From Bacillota bacterium (lineage in GTDB: Bacteria > Bacillota > Negativicutes > DSM-13327), in assembly GCA_017889585.1 (NCBI GenBank), contig JAGFZX010000030.1:1-38194 (forward strand): a DNA stretch of 38,194 bases. Direction: 5' to 3'. Position numbers and translations under genes: made by a program. Below are positions 1 through 8,196 of the stretch, one piece after another. The notes under the pieces are model-generated. The model was not told where the DNA came from and searched no databases. It saw only the letters and a list, made by a program, of their open reading frames with translations. Within the stretch, counting starts at the first letter, position 1, and the number at the start of each line of letters is the position of its first letter.

Positions 1-2
1 GC

Positions 3-68
3 TATGTAGGGTGTGAAAATGTTGCATTACAGGGCATTTTATTAGCTAACGATATGAGAAATAAATAA
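3..68 (+). CDS. possible 3' end of a gene entering from the left edge
   Basis: One frame is open from the left edge to a TAA at 66-68 and would encode a C-terminus ending ...LANDMRNK. The other two frames stop within the first 15 bases. Twenty-one codons are too few to identify a family, and the open frame could be chance. No terminator hairpin is visible before the lexA promoter. Confidence 0.25.
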   Translation, partial: YVGCENVALQGILLANDMRNK

Positions 69-133
69 ATAATGAATTGATTGAGGCTTTATTTTACATA
101 TATGTGCTGATTCATAAATTTGCAAACATGAAA

Positions 134-172
134 GAACGAATGTTTGCTATTTTTGCTAATAGTTGCTATAAT
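134..172 (+). promoter_or_regulatory. lexA promoter with SOS (LexA) box
   Basis: The box GAACgaatGTTTG (134-146) overlaps a -35 TTGCTA (144-149). After a 17-base spacer comes a consensus -10 TATAAT (167-172). The box closely matches the one in the recA promoter (28617-28630) and the Firmicute SOS pattern GAACnnnnGTTC with one change. A wider inverted repeat, GCAAACAT (122-129) and ATGTTTGC (140-147), surrounds it. The layout implies lexA autorepression. Confidence 0.75.
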
Positions 173-241
173 TACGTTATTGATTGAAATTATTAGTATA
201 ATTACATAAACAATATTTATTTTTATTTAGGAGATGACATT

Positions 242-862
242 GTGAATGATGAGGCTTTATTAACAACTAGGCAAAAGCAAATTTTAGCCTATATTAAGGA
301 TATGCTACGCACTAAAGGTTATCCCCCATCTGTACGGGAAATTGGTACGGCAGTAGGACTCCGCTCGAGCTCAACTGTGCATAGTCATTTAACTAAGCTT
401 GAAGAAATAGGATTCCTGCGTCGTGATCCTACCAAACCCAGGGCTCTTGAGGTATTAGGTGAAGCATCATGGCGGCAAGAAAACTTTGTGCCAGTGCCAT
501 TAGTAGGACGTGTGACTGCCGGTCAGCCTATTTTGGCACTTGAGAATATTGAAGAAACCTTTCCTTTACCGACATCGTTAATAGGAAATGATGAAGATGT
601 ATTTATGCTTACAGTACAAGGTGATAGCATGATTAATGCTGGAATTTTAGATGGAGATTATGTGTTAGTGCGTAAACAAAAGACTGCTAATAATAATGAT
701 ATTGTAGTTGCTTTAATTAATAAAGAAGAAGCAACGGTAAAGCGTTTTTTTAAAGAAAAAGACCGTATACGCCTGCAACCTGAGAATGACAGCATGTCTC
801 CTATTTACTCACGAAATGTATTAATTTTAGGTAAGGTTATTGGCGTATTTCGAACAATATAG
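242..862 (+). CDS. lexA: SOS repressor LexA
   Basis: LexA represses DNA-damage genes and cleaves itself when stimulated by RecA filaments. The 206-aa product has normal length. An N-terminal winged-helix DNA-binding domain (about residues 1-70) is followed by an S24 peptidase domain. The cleavage site Ala93-Gly94 (VTAGQ), nucleophile Ser129 in QGDSM and general-base Lys167 in TVKRFF are all present, so the protein should be autoproteolytic. The start is GTG with AGGAG at 229-233, eight bases upstream; no in-frame ATG fits. It is the only confident plus-strand gene here and converges on the vanW-type gene. An SOS box in its promoter indicates autoregulation. recA lies in the same window under the same kind of box. 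Confidence 0.97.
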   Translation: MNDEALLTTRQKQILAYIKDMLRTKGYPPSVREIGTAVGLRSSSTVHSHLTKLEEIGFLRRDPTKPRALEVLGEASWRQENFVPVPLVGRVTAGQPILALENIEETFPLPTSLIGNDEDVFMLTVQGDSMINAGILDGDYVLVRKQKTANNNDIVVALINKEEATVKRFFKEKDRIRLQPENDSMSPIYSRNVLILGKVIGVFRTI

Positions 863-894
863 CACTAGCCATTATAAAGTTATTTACTTTTATG

Positions 895-948
895 ATAGTG
901 ACCTAAAAAAACAGCACATTATTTTGTGCTGTTTTTTTAGGTCACTAT
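895..948. terminator. bidirectional terminator between lexA and the VanW-type gene
   Basis: Perfect 24-bp inverted repeat (arms 895-918 and 925-948, loop of 6). A run of seven A in the left arm and seven T in the right arm lets it act as an intrinsic terminator from either side. It separates two convergent genes; the right arm reaches the last codons of the minus-strand gene. Confidence 0.9.
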
Positions 949-949
949 T

Positions 950-2332
950 TTATTTTGTCGACTGTTGAGATTGTGATTTGGTACCGATACGTATGATTCT
1001 ATCTTCTGGTTTAAATTCATCTGAAGATAAGTTTTCTCTACTGATTTCTTGTCCGTTCATCATTTTAACGCGATATGTTGTGACAGCAAAGCCTTTTTGA
1101 CCTACAGACTCAACTATTTCTTTGCCAAGGGATAGGGAATTATCTTGTTTAATAAGTGTATTATAGCCTAAAGTTTTTGAAGTACTTTCAATTTGAATTT
1201 CTGCAGGATTAGGAAAATTTTTACCGAAAATAGACACAGTAATTCGATTATTAAAAACTTCACTAGTAATATAGATATTACAGGGTGAACTATTTTTAAA
1301 TTTAAAGTCTAGAAGATTATCAGCTACAGCAGCGTCTTGCCCTAAAGGAACATAGCTAGGTGGTTTGAAATGCGATGTTCGCTCTTCTATATCCATATCT
1401 GCTAATAGAGCAGTGTTATACAAAGTAGTGCTGACTTGACATACACCCCCCCCCCAATCTAGAAGTAACTTACCATCAACAAGTACTGGCGCTTCTTTAT
1501 ACCCGTACTCTGGTAAGCGAGGACCAACAGATTGATTGAAAGAGAAAATTTCACCTGGATGTACTAATGTATTATTAATATTTTTAGCTGCAATTGCAAT
1601 ATTTTGATATCGTTTTTCGTCATTTGGATTAAATTGTGTGGTATATTCAGCAATTAAATTGTCAATATCAGCAAAATCTTGTGATACAATACTTGGGGGC
1701 TTCTGATGTACTATCAATTTGCTGTTAACTGGAATCCCACTACTCAATTTGTTAGTGATATCAGTTAAAGATGTTGGTAAATCAACTTGTTGTCCCCAAA
1801 TTTCAGGTGTGACATGGATTGTTTTGTTATTATAAACTAATGAGGCATTTTGAGGATTGCGGTCTATATATTTGGAAATATTAGTTAAAAGTGCATATAA
1901 TTTATCGTGATTATAATTTTGCGTAAGAGGAACAGTATACCCACCGTTAACAGCTAGATAACGCTCTTTTAAGATGTTAATTATATTTCCTGTCCGTCCT
2001 ACATTATGAGCTTGCATAACAAGATCATCTGCATTGATATTAAGTTCAATGTCTTTAGGTGCAATAGACCACGTTTCATTTTCGTAGGAGACATTAATCG
2101 TTGATTTGGATATTTGGTCCTGGAAAGTAGCGATGATTTTATTTCTCGCTTCATCTACTGATAATCCACCTACAGGAATATTACCAATAATGACTCCAGT
2201 ATAGATATTATCCGTAAATATGAACGCGGCATTGATAGTAATTAAACTCACTGAACTGAAAAGTACAATGACAGCAAAAAAGAATAATAATTTGACCTTA
2301 CGTTTAGCTAGTGCAATTTGCAAGTTGGACAT
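950..2332 (-). CDS. VanW/G5-domain cell-envelope protein
   Basis: The 460-aa product has an N-terminal membrane anchor (about residues 14-36), a peptidoglycan-binding-like region (about 45-220), a VanW domain (about 243-371) with the hallmark GGGVCQVSTTLYN (294-306), and a G5-like C-terminal domain (about 375-455). Such proteins are common in spore-forming Firmicutes. They are thought to act at the wall or periplasm, but the biochemical role of VanW is unknown; nothing indicates vancomycin resistance. The ATG at 2330-2332 is almost touching its AAAGG, so a TTG three codons in (2321-2323) is a plausible true start. A run of ten C (1446-1455) inside the VanW motif codons is a slippage-prone site. 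The gene appears monocistronic, with a palindrome just upstream. Confidence 0.88.
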   Translation of the reverse strand: MSNLQIALAKRKVKLLFFFAVIVLFSSVSLITINAAFIFTDNIYTGVIIGNIPVGGLSVDEARNKIIATFQDQISKSTINVSYENETWSIAPKDIELNINADDLVMQAHNVGRTGNIINILKERYLAVNGGYTVPLTQNYNHDKLYALLTNISKYIDRNPQNASLVYNNKTIHVTPEIWGQQVDLPTSLTDITNKLSSGIPVNSKLIVHQKPPSIVSQDFADIDNLIAEYTTQFNPNDEKRYQNIAIAAKNINNTLVHPGEIFSFNQSVGPRLPEYGYKEAPVLVDGKLLLDWGGGVCQVSTTLYNTALLADMDIEERTSHFKPPSYVPLGQDAAVADNLLDFKFKNSSPCNIYITSEVFNNRITVSIFGKNFPNPAEIQIESTSKTLGYNTLIKQDNSLSLGKEIVESVGQKGFAVTTYRVKMMNGQEISRENLSSDEFKPEDRIIRIGTKSQSQQSTK

Positions 2333-2338
2333 CCTTTC

Positions 2339-2368
2339 AACTAGTTAACTAATTATAATTAACTAGTT
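2339..2368. promoter_or_regulatory. operator-like inverted repeat upstream of the VanW-type gene
   Basis: Arms AACTAGTTAA (2339-2348) and TTAACTAGTT (2359-2368) are perfectly complementary and flank a minus-strand TATAAT (2352-2357) that could be a -10 element. The position immediately before the start codon suggests a repressor site. No matching -35 at proper spacing was found, so the promoter assignment is tentative. Confidence 0.4.
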
Positions 2369-2379
2369 AATTGATAATA

Positions 2380-2402
2380 AATCCCCGCTAATAGCGGGGA
2401 TT
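2380..2402 (-). terminator. terminator after the PRC-barrel gene
   Basis: Stem AATCCCCGCT / AGCGGGGATT (2380-2389 and 2393-2402) with a 3-base loop, followed on the minus strand by TTTATTATC. It lies 90 bases downstream of the PRC-barrel stop codon, after a dispersed repeat copy. Confidence 0.7.
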
Positions 2403-2419
2403 GTATTAGGTCATCAGAA

Positions 2420-2483
2420 AAGAAGGCGTAGGTTGCTTCAACGACGATGTGAGGGGCTTTGTTCGATGCGTTAGCAGTCGAAC
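2420..2483 (-). repeat. dispersed intergenic repeat, family B, copy 1
   Basis: Read on the minus strand it contains GTTCGACTGCTAACGCATCG, then AACAAA, and CACATCGTCG about eight bases later, as do copies at 8239-8303, 10707-10775 and 34578-34643. It starts about ten bases after the stop codon of the PRC-barrel gene and probably forms part of its 3' UTR. An internal inverted repeat GTTCGA/TCGAAC is present. Confidence 0.8.
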
Positions 2484-2492
2484 AGCATTTCC

Positions 2493-3236
2493 CTATTGAA
2501 TATTCATGGACAGTTCAACAAACTTACCAGCTAGCTTAGCTTTTTGTAATACTTCTTCATTGATTTCTCCACCTTGCTCCACGATCACTACACCATTATC
2601 TGTTTCAATTCTGCGATTAGCTCGCTTACCAAGTAAATATTTACGTTGCTTTTCGTCGAATTTTTTCGCGGAATCATCATTAGTATTTTCTTGAGTATTT
2701 TCTTGTACAGTTTCCGGCGTTTTTATTTCGGGTGTGGATAACATTTGAGTATTGGCAGCCTCAGTAGTGATTTCCGTTTCGTCTGCAACAATTAAGACTT
2801 TTTTACCAAAAGTCATAATGCGTTCAACTGGAATACTGCTAAATTCACCATTAAGTTCTTCTATTTCGCAAGCAATGATTTTACCAGTATTATCAACAAA
2901 AATTTCTTTAACTGTACCTTGAATACGGCCAGTTTTAGTTAAAACCTTTGTGCCGATGACGGTGACATCAGTAGACAATAGTTGTTCCAGAGCAGGAGCA
3001 TTTTCTATGGTCAATATCGCACTTTTATTTATAATAGTTATAGCAGATTCTCCCAATCCGGCAATTTCAGCAAAGGGAAGCAATTTAGCACCAAGGTACC
3101 ATTTGCCGTCATCAATTACCAGAGCAGCTATAGAACCTTCGATAGGATTAATAATAATTTTGGTTGCAATACCGATTTCCGCACCCTCGCTAATGTCAAT
3201 AACCGGTAAGTTGATAATGTCTGCAGTTTTGTTCAT
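2493..3236 (-). CDS. PRC-barrel domain protein
   Basis: The 247-aa product has two consecutive PRC-barrel-like halves (about residues 1-78 and 85-155), each a run of short beta strands. A low-complexity Glu/Thr linker follows (about 155-190), then a basic C-terminal segment (KRANRR about 203-208). PRC-barrels occur in the photosynthetic reaction centre H subunit, RimM and sporulation proteins of the YlmC/YmxH type, generally as protein or RNA interaction modules. There is no signal peptide, so it is probably cytoplasmic. The start is ATG with a GGGGG Shine-Dalgarno. It lies 29 bases after the TPR membrane gene and could be cotranscribed with it. A specific function cannot be assigned. Confidence 0.8.
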   Translation of the reverse strand: MNKTADIINLPVIDISEGAEIGIATKIIINPIEGSIAALVIDDGKWYLGAKLLPFAEIAGLGESAITIINKSAILTIENAPALEQLLSTDVTVIGTKVLTKTGRIQGTVKEIFVDNTGKIIACEIEELNGEFSSIPVERIMTFGKKVLIVADETEITTEAANTQMLSTPEIKTPETVQENTQENTNDDSAKKFDEKQRKYLLGKRANRRIETDNGVVIVEQGGEINEEVLQKAKLAGKFVELSMNIQ

Positions 3237-3265
3237 AAATAAAACCCCCTATATAATGTTAAATA

Positions 3266-4774
3266 TTACGATTGATTACGCCATTCACAAAATTCAGTAT
3301 CGATTTCCTTGAATGCGTTATCGGGAATGAGATTAAATGGCATGAATTCTAAAGAATTTTTAACTAAAGTATTCTTAATAATACGCAAATAAGCAATATT
3401 ATTAATAAATTCTTGTTCAAGCATGCTATTATTGATTACTCCAGGAAGCAATCGGCCTTCAGTGAAGACTTTAATAGCCTCATTATATGAACCAAGATTT
3501 TTTAGAATGGTGGCAATTTCCATGACTAGAAATGGGGCAACTTCGCTATTAGGATATAAGTTTAACGCATGGCGGAAAGTTTTAAGAGCTTGCAGGGAAT
3601 TACGCTGTTCTTTTTGCAAGAAAGCAAAATCCATTAAAATATCTAAATCGTTTGAAGAAGGAAACGAATCGGATAATTCGTTAAAATCCGGTACACTGAG
3701 ATGTTCTTGAGATATTTCTGAATTTGTAGAAGTATTTATTATATCTGTTTGTGTTGTTAAATTCATATGGTTATCAGCGACCTCTACTTCTTCATTGACC
3801 TTGACTGTATTTAATAATAATTTTTTAAGGTTGTACTCCTCACATATCATAGGATAATAGTATTGCTTCAATGTAGAATCAACCGTAGATATTTGCTCTT
3901 CTATTTTGTTTTCTAATACATTTTCTGAGTTACTCATTTGATCATTAGCAGTTGTTTCTAAGAATTTGAAAGACTTATCTTCCTCTTGGTATAACATAGG
4001 ATAAAAATATTCTTTAGTCGTTAACTCTGTAATAACTTCAATGCTTTCTGTTTCTTTCACAATTATTTCCGAAAGTGTTTCTAGAGCAACAGTAGGTTGA
4101 ATATCTACTTTATTATCTGTTTGCAGTGTTTCTGAAAACGGAATTTCTGCAAGCGTTGTAACCATAGGATAATAGTATTGCTTCAATGTAGAATCAACCG
4201 TAGATATTTGCTCTTCTGCTATGTTTTCTAGTACATTTTCTGAGTTACTCATTTGATCATTTGCAGTTGTTTCTAAGAATTTGAAAGACTTATCTTTCTC
4301 TTGGTATATCATAGGATAAAAATATTCTTTAGTCGTTAACTCTGTAATAACTGCAGTGCTTTCTGCTTTTTTCACAATTATTTTCAAATCATTTGTTTCA
4401 GAAAGTGTTTTTAGATCAGTAGTAGGTTGAATATCTACCTTATTATCTGTTTGCAGTATTTCTAAAAATGGAATTTCTACAAGCGTTGTAGATACGTCCT
4501 TTTTAAGAGCTGCTTTTTGCATTGTATCATCATAATAATAAGCAATAAAATATGAAGAAATAAGTGCAAATATAGTTACTATACCTAGAGTGCCAGTTAA
4601 ACCAGCAGAACTTATAAAAAAACGTGGTAAAATTAAACTGATTATAAGTGCACAGCATGCACATAAAAGGAGATATTTTATGTGCATTTGGACAGAAAAC
4701 AGTTTATTAGCAAGTATGTAGACAATATATGTGAATATTGATATTGTCGTTATACTTATTAGTATATATTCCAT
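3266..4774 (-). CDS. membrane-anchored TPR protein with internal tandem duplication
   Basis: No family was recognised for the whole 502-aa protein. Three hydrophobic N-terminal segments (about residues 3-22, 32-50 and 57-80) anchor it. A long acidic middle region follows, holding two near-identical units of about 105-110 residues (about 96-204 and 205-309). Each unit contains two ...YYPM/YFYPM motifs, giving four in all. The C-terminal part (about 375-440) has two TPR-like helical pairs (LQALKTFRHALNLYPN and YNEAIKVFTEG). Two sigma-H-like promoters lie directly upstream, suggesting expression at entry into sporulation or stationary phase. The start is ATG preceded by GGTGGGG. The architecture suggests a membrane scaffold for protein-protein contacts, which is inference only. 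Confidence 0.75.
   Translation of the reverse strand: MEYILISITTISIFTYIVYILANKLFSVQMHIKYLLLCACCALIISLILPRFFISSAGLTGTLGIVTIFALISSYFIAYYYDDTMQKAALKKDVSTTLVEIPFLEILQTDNKVDIQPTTDLKTLSETNDLKIIVKKAESTAVITELTTKEYFYPMIYQEKDKSFKFLETTANDQMSNSENVLENIAEEQISTVDSTLKQYYYPMVTTLAEIPFSETLQTDNKVDIQPTVALETLSEIIVKETESIEVITELTTKEYFYPMLYQEEDKSFKFLETTANDQMSNSENVLENKIEEQISTVDSTLKQYYYPMICEEYNLKKLLLNTVKVNEEVEVADNHMNLTTQTDIINTSTNSEISQEHLSVPDFNELSDSFPSSNDLDILMDFAFLQKEQRNSLQALKTFRHALNLYPNSEVAPFLVMEIATILKNLGSYNEAIKVFTEGRLLPGVINNSMLEQEFINNIAYLRIIKNTLVKNSLEFMPFNLIPDNAFKEIDTEFCEWRNQS
3848..4490 (-). repeat. tandem coding duplication in the TPR membrane gene
   Basis: Unit 3848-4160 and unit 4163-4490 align along their full length. 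The offset is 315 bases at one end and 330 at the other because one unit has a 15-base in-frame insertion (five codons). Most codons match at the DNA level, so the duplication is young or kept homogeneous by conversion. Confidence 0.9.
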
Positions 4775-4799
4775 AGAACCCCACCATGATTATGTTATT

Positions 4800-4828
4800 T
4801 TATTCGACATGCTTGTATGTTTTCCTGC
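4800..4828 (-). promoter_or_regulatory. sigma-H-like promoter, proximal
   Basis: On the minus strand GCAGGAAAA (4820-4828), an 11-base spacer and GTCGAATAA (4800-4808) fit the sigma-H consensus RnAGGAWWW-N11/12-RnnGAATWW at every fixed position. The -10 contains TGTCGAA, which also equals the Spo0A box. It precedes the TPR membrane gene start by 26 bases. Confidence 0.65.
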
Positions 4829-4869
4829 TAAAATACATAAAAAATGCGCAAATTATAAGTTGCTATACC

Positions 4870-4899
4870 TATTTCGACATACTTTAATCTTATACCTGC
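4870..4899 (-). promoter_or_regulatory. sigma-H-like promoter, distal copy
   Basis: GCAGGTATA (4891-4899), a 12-base spacer and GTCGAAATA (4870-4878) form a weaker version of the promoter at 4800-4828, again containing TGTCGAA. The two are about 70 bases apart in the same orientation, with the same flanking TTTAGCAGG, like a duplicated promoter. Either or both TGTCGAA could be Spo0A sites. Confidence 0.5.
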
Positions 4900-4935
4900 T
4901 AAATTTTGCGAAAGCTATCTTTTATTATAGAACTT

Positions 4936-6177
4936 TTACAAATGTAATATTTCCGTCGCAGCTCCCATAATACCAATTACAGCATGTTCAAAAGTTAAAC
5001 CACCTTGTAAATATACTATATAAGGTGGACGCATAGGTCCATCAGCGCTCAGCTCAATGGATGCACCTTGAATAAAGGTGCCGGCAGCCATAATCACCGC
5101 ATCGCTATATCCTGGCATCCCACTTGGCTCTGGCCGTACATGGGCATCAATTGGCGAAAATTTTTGTAAACCTTGACAAAAAGCTATCATTTTTTCTGGT
5201 GAACCAAGTTCAATAGCTTGAATAATATCACTACGCCTTGCTTTAGGCTGTGGCAGAGCATTATATCCCAGGAGGGAGAAGAATGCAGAGGCAAAGATCG
5301 CCCCTTTGACAGCTTGTGCTGTCGTATGAGGTGCCATAAAGAAACCTTGGAATAATAGACGGTTATCAATTAGAGAAGCCCCTACTTCATCACCAATACC
5401 TGGCGCAGTCATACGATAGGCAGCTTGTTCAACTAAATGTTTTTTACCCACAATATATCCCCCCGTCGGAGCAATACCACCGCCTGGGTTTTTGATTAGT
5501 GAACCGGCCATAATGTCAGCACCAACGGCTGTTGGTTCTATAGTTTCAACAAATTCACCATAGCAATTATCAACAAAACACACGCAATCAGGCTTGAGGC
5601 TTTTTACATGGTTGCATATTTGAGCTATTTCTTCAATGGTTAGCGGGGCGCGCATGCTGTAACCACGTGAACGTTGAATCAGTACCATCTTGGTGTTTGG
5701 CTTCAGTGCAGTAGCAATATTCTCAATGTCAACCCCAGTATTTATCAGGGGCAGTTCAGAATAATCGATATTAAACTCTTTTAGGGAACCAGGTGAAGAA
5801 CAAGTATGGCCAATCACGGTTTGCATGGTGTCATATGGCGCACCTGTTAGTGATAAAAGTTCATCACCTGGGCGCAAAATGCCAAAAAGAACAGTTGCTA
5901 AGGCGTGAGTGCCAGAAACAAATTGAGTGCGAACCAATGCCTTTTCTGCTCCACAGATATCAGCCCAGACTGCTTCTAATTTTTCCCGCCCAGCATCATT
6001 ATAGGCATAGCCTGAGGTTGTACGGAAGTGATAGTCAGCTACTTTGTGTTTTCGGAAAGTATCCAGCACTTTAATCGTATTTTTTTCGGAAATTTCATCA
6101 ACAATGGTGAAATAAGGTTGAACTTGAGCTAGAGCTTGCTTACGTATTGCTAGAATTTCTGGTGGGAAACTATTCAT
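4936..6177 (-). CDS. methionine gamma-lyase family (YnbB/aluminium-resistance-like) PLP enzyme
   Basis: The 413-aa product matches in length and content the PLP-dependent Met_gamma_lyase family often annotated as 'aluminum resistance protein'. Visible features are [11 protein letters not shown] near residue 85, a likely PLP-binding region DNCYGEF, and [10 protein letters not shown], whose Lys is the probable PLP lysine. The true substrate of these cytoplasmic enzymes is not established. The start is ATG at 6175-6177, overlapping the hflX stop (ATGAATAG), with AGAAGGAG nine bases upstream; a TTG 27 bases further up lacks a ribosome-binding site. hflX followed by this gene is a common Firmicute arrangement, and translation is probably coupled. 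Confidence 0.9.
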   Translation of the reverse strand: MNSFPPEILAIRKQALAQVQPYFTIVDEISEKNTIKVLDTFRKHKVADYHFRTTSGYAYNDAGREKLEAVWADICGAEKALVRTQFVSGTHALATVLFGILRPGDELLSLTGAPYDTMQTVIGHTCSSPGSLKEFNIDYSELPLINTGVDIENIATALKPNTKMVLIQRSRGYSMRAPLTIEEIAQICNHVKSLKPDCVCFVDNCYGEFVETIEPTAVGADIMAGSLIKNPGGGIAPTGGYIVGKKHLVEQAAYRMTAPGIGDEVGASLIDNRLLFQGFFMAPHTTAQAVKGAIFASAFFSLLGYNALPQPKARRSDIIQAIELGSPEKMIAFCQGLQKFSPIDAHVRPEPSGMPGYSDAVIMAAGTFIQGASIELSADGPMRPPYIVYLQGGLTFEHAVIGIMGAATEILHL

Positions 6178-7990
6178 TGCTTTCGACTCCTTCTGTTGTG
6201 TCAACTTTTATTGCATATGTACTAAAACGATTTATTTCGTCAGGTGGTAATGAGATCAAAGCATAGATACCATCCTCACGATATTCAGTGGAAAGTACAG
6301 TGGATACTTCATATAATTTTGCGATAATATTGTTGTCGCTATAAGGTATTAATAAAGCCATTTCAACTGTCTGTTCCTTAAGAAAGTTTTGCACCAATCT
6401 GAGTAGTTTATCTGTACCTAGTCCTGATAAGGCAGAGATTGCAATGCTGTTATCACTGTGTAATAGTTGATCTAAGGCCTCGGGATTTTCTAATTTATCA
6501 ACTTTATTATAAACTGTGATGAGGTGTCTTGTATCGGCCTTTAATTCATGAAGTACTTGATACACTGCTTGGCTTTGTTCTTTGTATTGAGGGTGGCTAA
6601 TATCAATAATATGTAGCAGTAGATCTGCTTGTATGACTTCTTCCAGGGTGGCACGAAAGGCAGCAATTAAATGATGAGGAAGTTTTTGAATAAAACCTAC
6701 CGTATCTGTTACGAGTGCTTCTTGTCCATAAGGTAAAGTGATTTGCCGAGTTGTCGGATCAAGTGTAGCAAATAATTTATCTTCTGCCAATACCTCTGAG
6801 GCTGTGAGAATATTAAGCAACGTTGATTTTCCAGCATTAGTATAACCTACTAAAGCGATTGTTGGAATACGTGTACTCTGGCGGCGTTTACGATGTAAAT
6901 TACGTTGTTTCTTAATATTTTCAATTTGCTGAGCAATATCACTGATGCGGTCTCGTATCCTTCGGCGATCCACTTCTAGCTTACTTTCACCAGGACCTCT
7001 AGTGCCGATGCCGCCGCCCAGTCTTGACAATACTAGGCCTTGTCCACCTAATCTTGGTAAAGTGTAGCGTAATTGTGCCAATTCAACTTGCAATTTTCCT
7101 TCATGGGAACGAGCACGTTGGGCAAAAATGTCTAAAATAAGAGCTGCTCGATCTAGCACCTTAGTGCCGAGCATCTTTTCGAGATTACGTTGTTGTGCTG
7201 GTGATAACTCATCATCAACAATAATAAGATTAGCACCTTTTTCTTGCCGCAGTAAACTTAGCTCTTGTACCTTACCGCGACCAATAAATAAAGCAGGATC
7301 TGGACGGTCCCTCTTTTGCCAAGTAGTGCCTAGTACTTCTGCACCAGCTGTTTCCGCTAATTGAGATAGCTCACTTAAGGAATCCTTAATCGCCCACTTT
7401 TCTTGACGTTCAAGGCCTACCAGTAGTGCTTTTTCAGGTTCATCGATGGAGCTGGTTCTGGTATTCAGTTCCAATTGACGTTCAATTTGTGCCGTTAGAT
7501 AAGTAAGATCCAGTTCAATAAATTCTTCTAGGGATAATGGACCAATTGTTTCTATATTAAAAGTATCATTTTTGATATCAGTAATAATACCGAAACTCAC
7601 TTGAATAATGCCATTTATTTGCCCTATAGCAGCCATTAAATCAAAACGTATTTGTTTGAGGGAAGCTACATCTACGCCACTAAGCTGGGTATCACCACTA
7701 GGATGGGTATGAATACAACGTGTGCCGCTTAAACGGTTGCTAGAGCGACGCCCGTCGATTTCAGGCAATACTACAGTACAGATATCACCTACTGCTACAT
7801 CTGTAATCTGTCCTCGTCTATTTATATATACAGCAAGTTCACGATTAAGGTCAGCTGTAATTTCGATCATCTTTTGTGCAAGTTCAGCGGTTATAACCTG
7901 TCCAAAAGGCACTGAAAATTCATAGAGCGCCTCTATTCTAGTCAGAAAACTTTTACGTATACCATTCAGCTCACCATGTATTATTGACAT
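6170..7990 (-). CDS. hflX: GTPase HflX with N-terminal JAMM-like extension
   Basis: HflX is a ribosome-associated GTPase that splits stalled or hibernating ribosomes. The HflX core begins near residue 185: an HflX N-terminal domain, a coiled linker with GGXGTRGPGE (about 326-335), then the G domain with G1 GYTNAGKS (382-389), G3 DTVG (429-432), G4 NKVD (495-498) and a C-terminal tail. At 606 aa it is much longer than the roughly 425-aa enterobacterial form. The extra 180 residues contain [14 protein letters not shown] (94-107), which fits the JAMM/MPN+ metalloprotease signature HxHx7SxxD, plus Glu51 in an upstream strand; it resembles RadC. Longer HflX forms may exist in clostridia and Negativicutes, so conservation should be compared. 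The ATG has AAAGGAG nine bases upstream. Confidence 0.95.
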   Translation of the reverse strand: MSIIHGELNGIRKSFLTRIEALYEFSVPFGQVITAELAQKMIEITADLNRELAVYINRRGQITDVAVGDICTVVLPEIDGRRSSNRLSGTRCIHTHPSGDTQLSGVDVASLKQIRFDLMAAIGQINGIIQVSFGIITDIKNDTFNIETIGPLSLEEFIELDLTYLTAQIERQLELNTRTSSIDEPEKALLVGLERQEKWAIKDSLSELSQLAETAGAEVLGTTWQKRDRPDPALFIGRGKVQELSLLRQEKGANLIIVDDELSPAQQRNLEKMLGTKVLDRAALILDIFAQRARSHEGKLQVELAQLRYTLPRLGGQGLVLSRLGGGIGTRGPGESKLEVDRRRIRDRISDIAQQIENIKKQRNLHRKRRQSTRIPTIALVGYTNAGKSTLLNILTASEVLAEDKLFATLDPTTRQITLPYGQEALVTDTVGFIQKLPHHLIAAFRATLEEVIQADLLLHIIDISHPQYKEQSQAVYQVLHELKADTRHLITVYNKVDKLENPEALDQLLHSDNSIAISALSGLGTDKLLRLVQNFLKEQTVEMALLIPYSDNNIIAKLYEVSTVLSTEYREDGIYALISLPPDEINRFSTYAIKVDTTEGVESNE

Positions 7991-8196
7991 GATCTCACGC
8001 TCCTTTATGTTATTATCCCTTAGATAACAACCTATCTAAAATCCTGCTAATAAGTAAGATACTAATAACAGATCAGCTTTTCAGGCAAGATAACTATAAT
8101 TATACTACATATTGCTAGAGTCAGATAGAAAAAGTAGTTTTCTTGCTCAGTTATTTTATTAGTGTGGCTTATTCGTTCATTATTATGAATAAGAAA

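Noticed and set aside
950..2332. Vancomycin resistance role for the VanW-domain gene
   Set aside because: VanW domains are common in non-resistant Firmicutes, and no vanHAX-type genes are present.
2461..2483. GTTCGA...TCGAAC in family B repeats as LexA sites
   Set aside because: The half-sites are 11 bases apart, unlike the 4-base gap of the SOS boxes at lexA and recA, and the sequence belongs to the repeat.
2506..2694. Plus-strand open frames within minus-strand genes (also at 2950-3312, 5793-6074, 15104-15394, 28258-28590 and many others)
   Set aside because: They lie opposite clear genes, have no ribosome-binding site and show no family resemblance; they are frame shadows.
4775..4935. 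A small gene between the TPR gene and the methionine gamma-lyase-like gene
   Set aside because: The 161 bases hold two promoters and no frame with a start signal.
6178..6204. TTG start nine codons upstream for the methionine gamma-lyase-like gene
   Set aside because: No Shine-Dalgarno before it, while AGAAGGAG lies nine bases before the ATG at 6175-6177.
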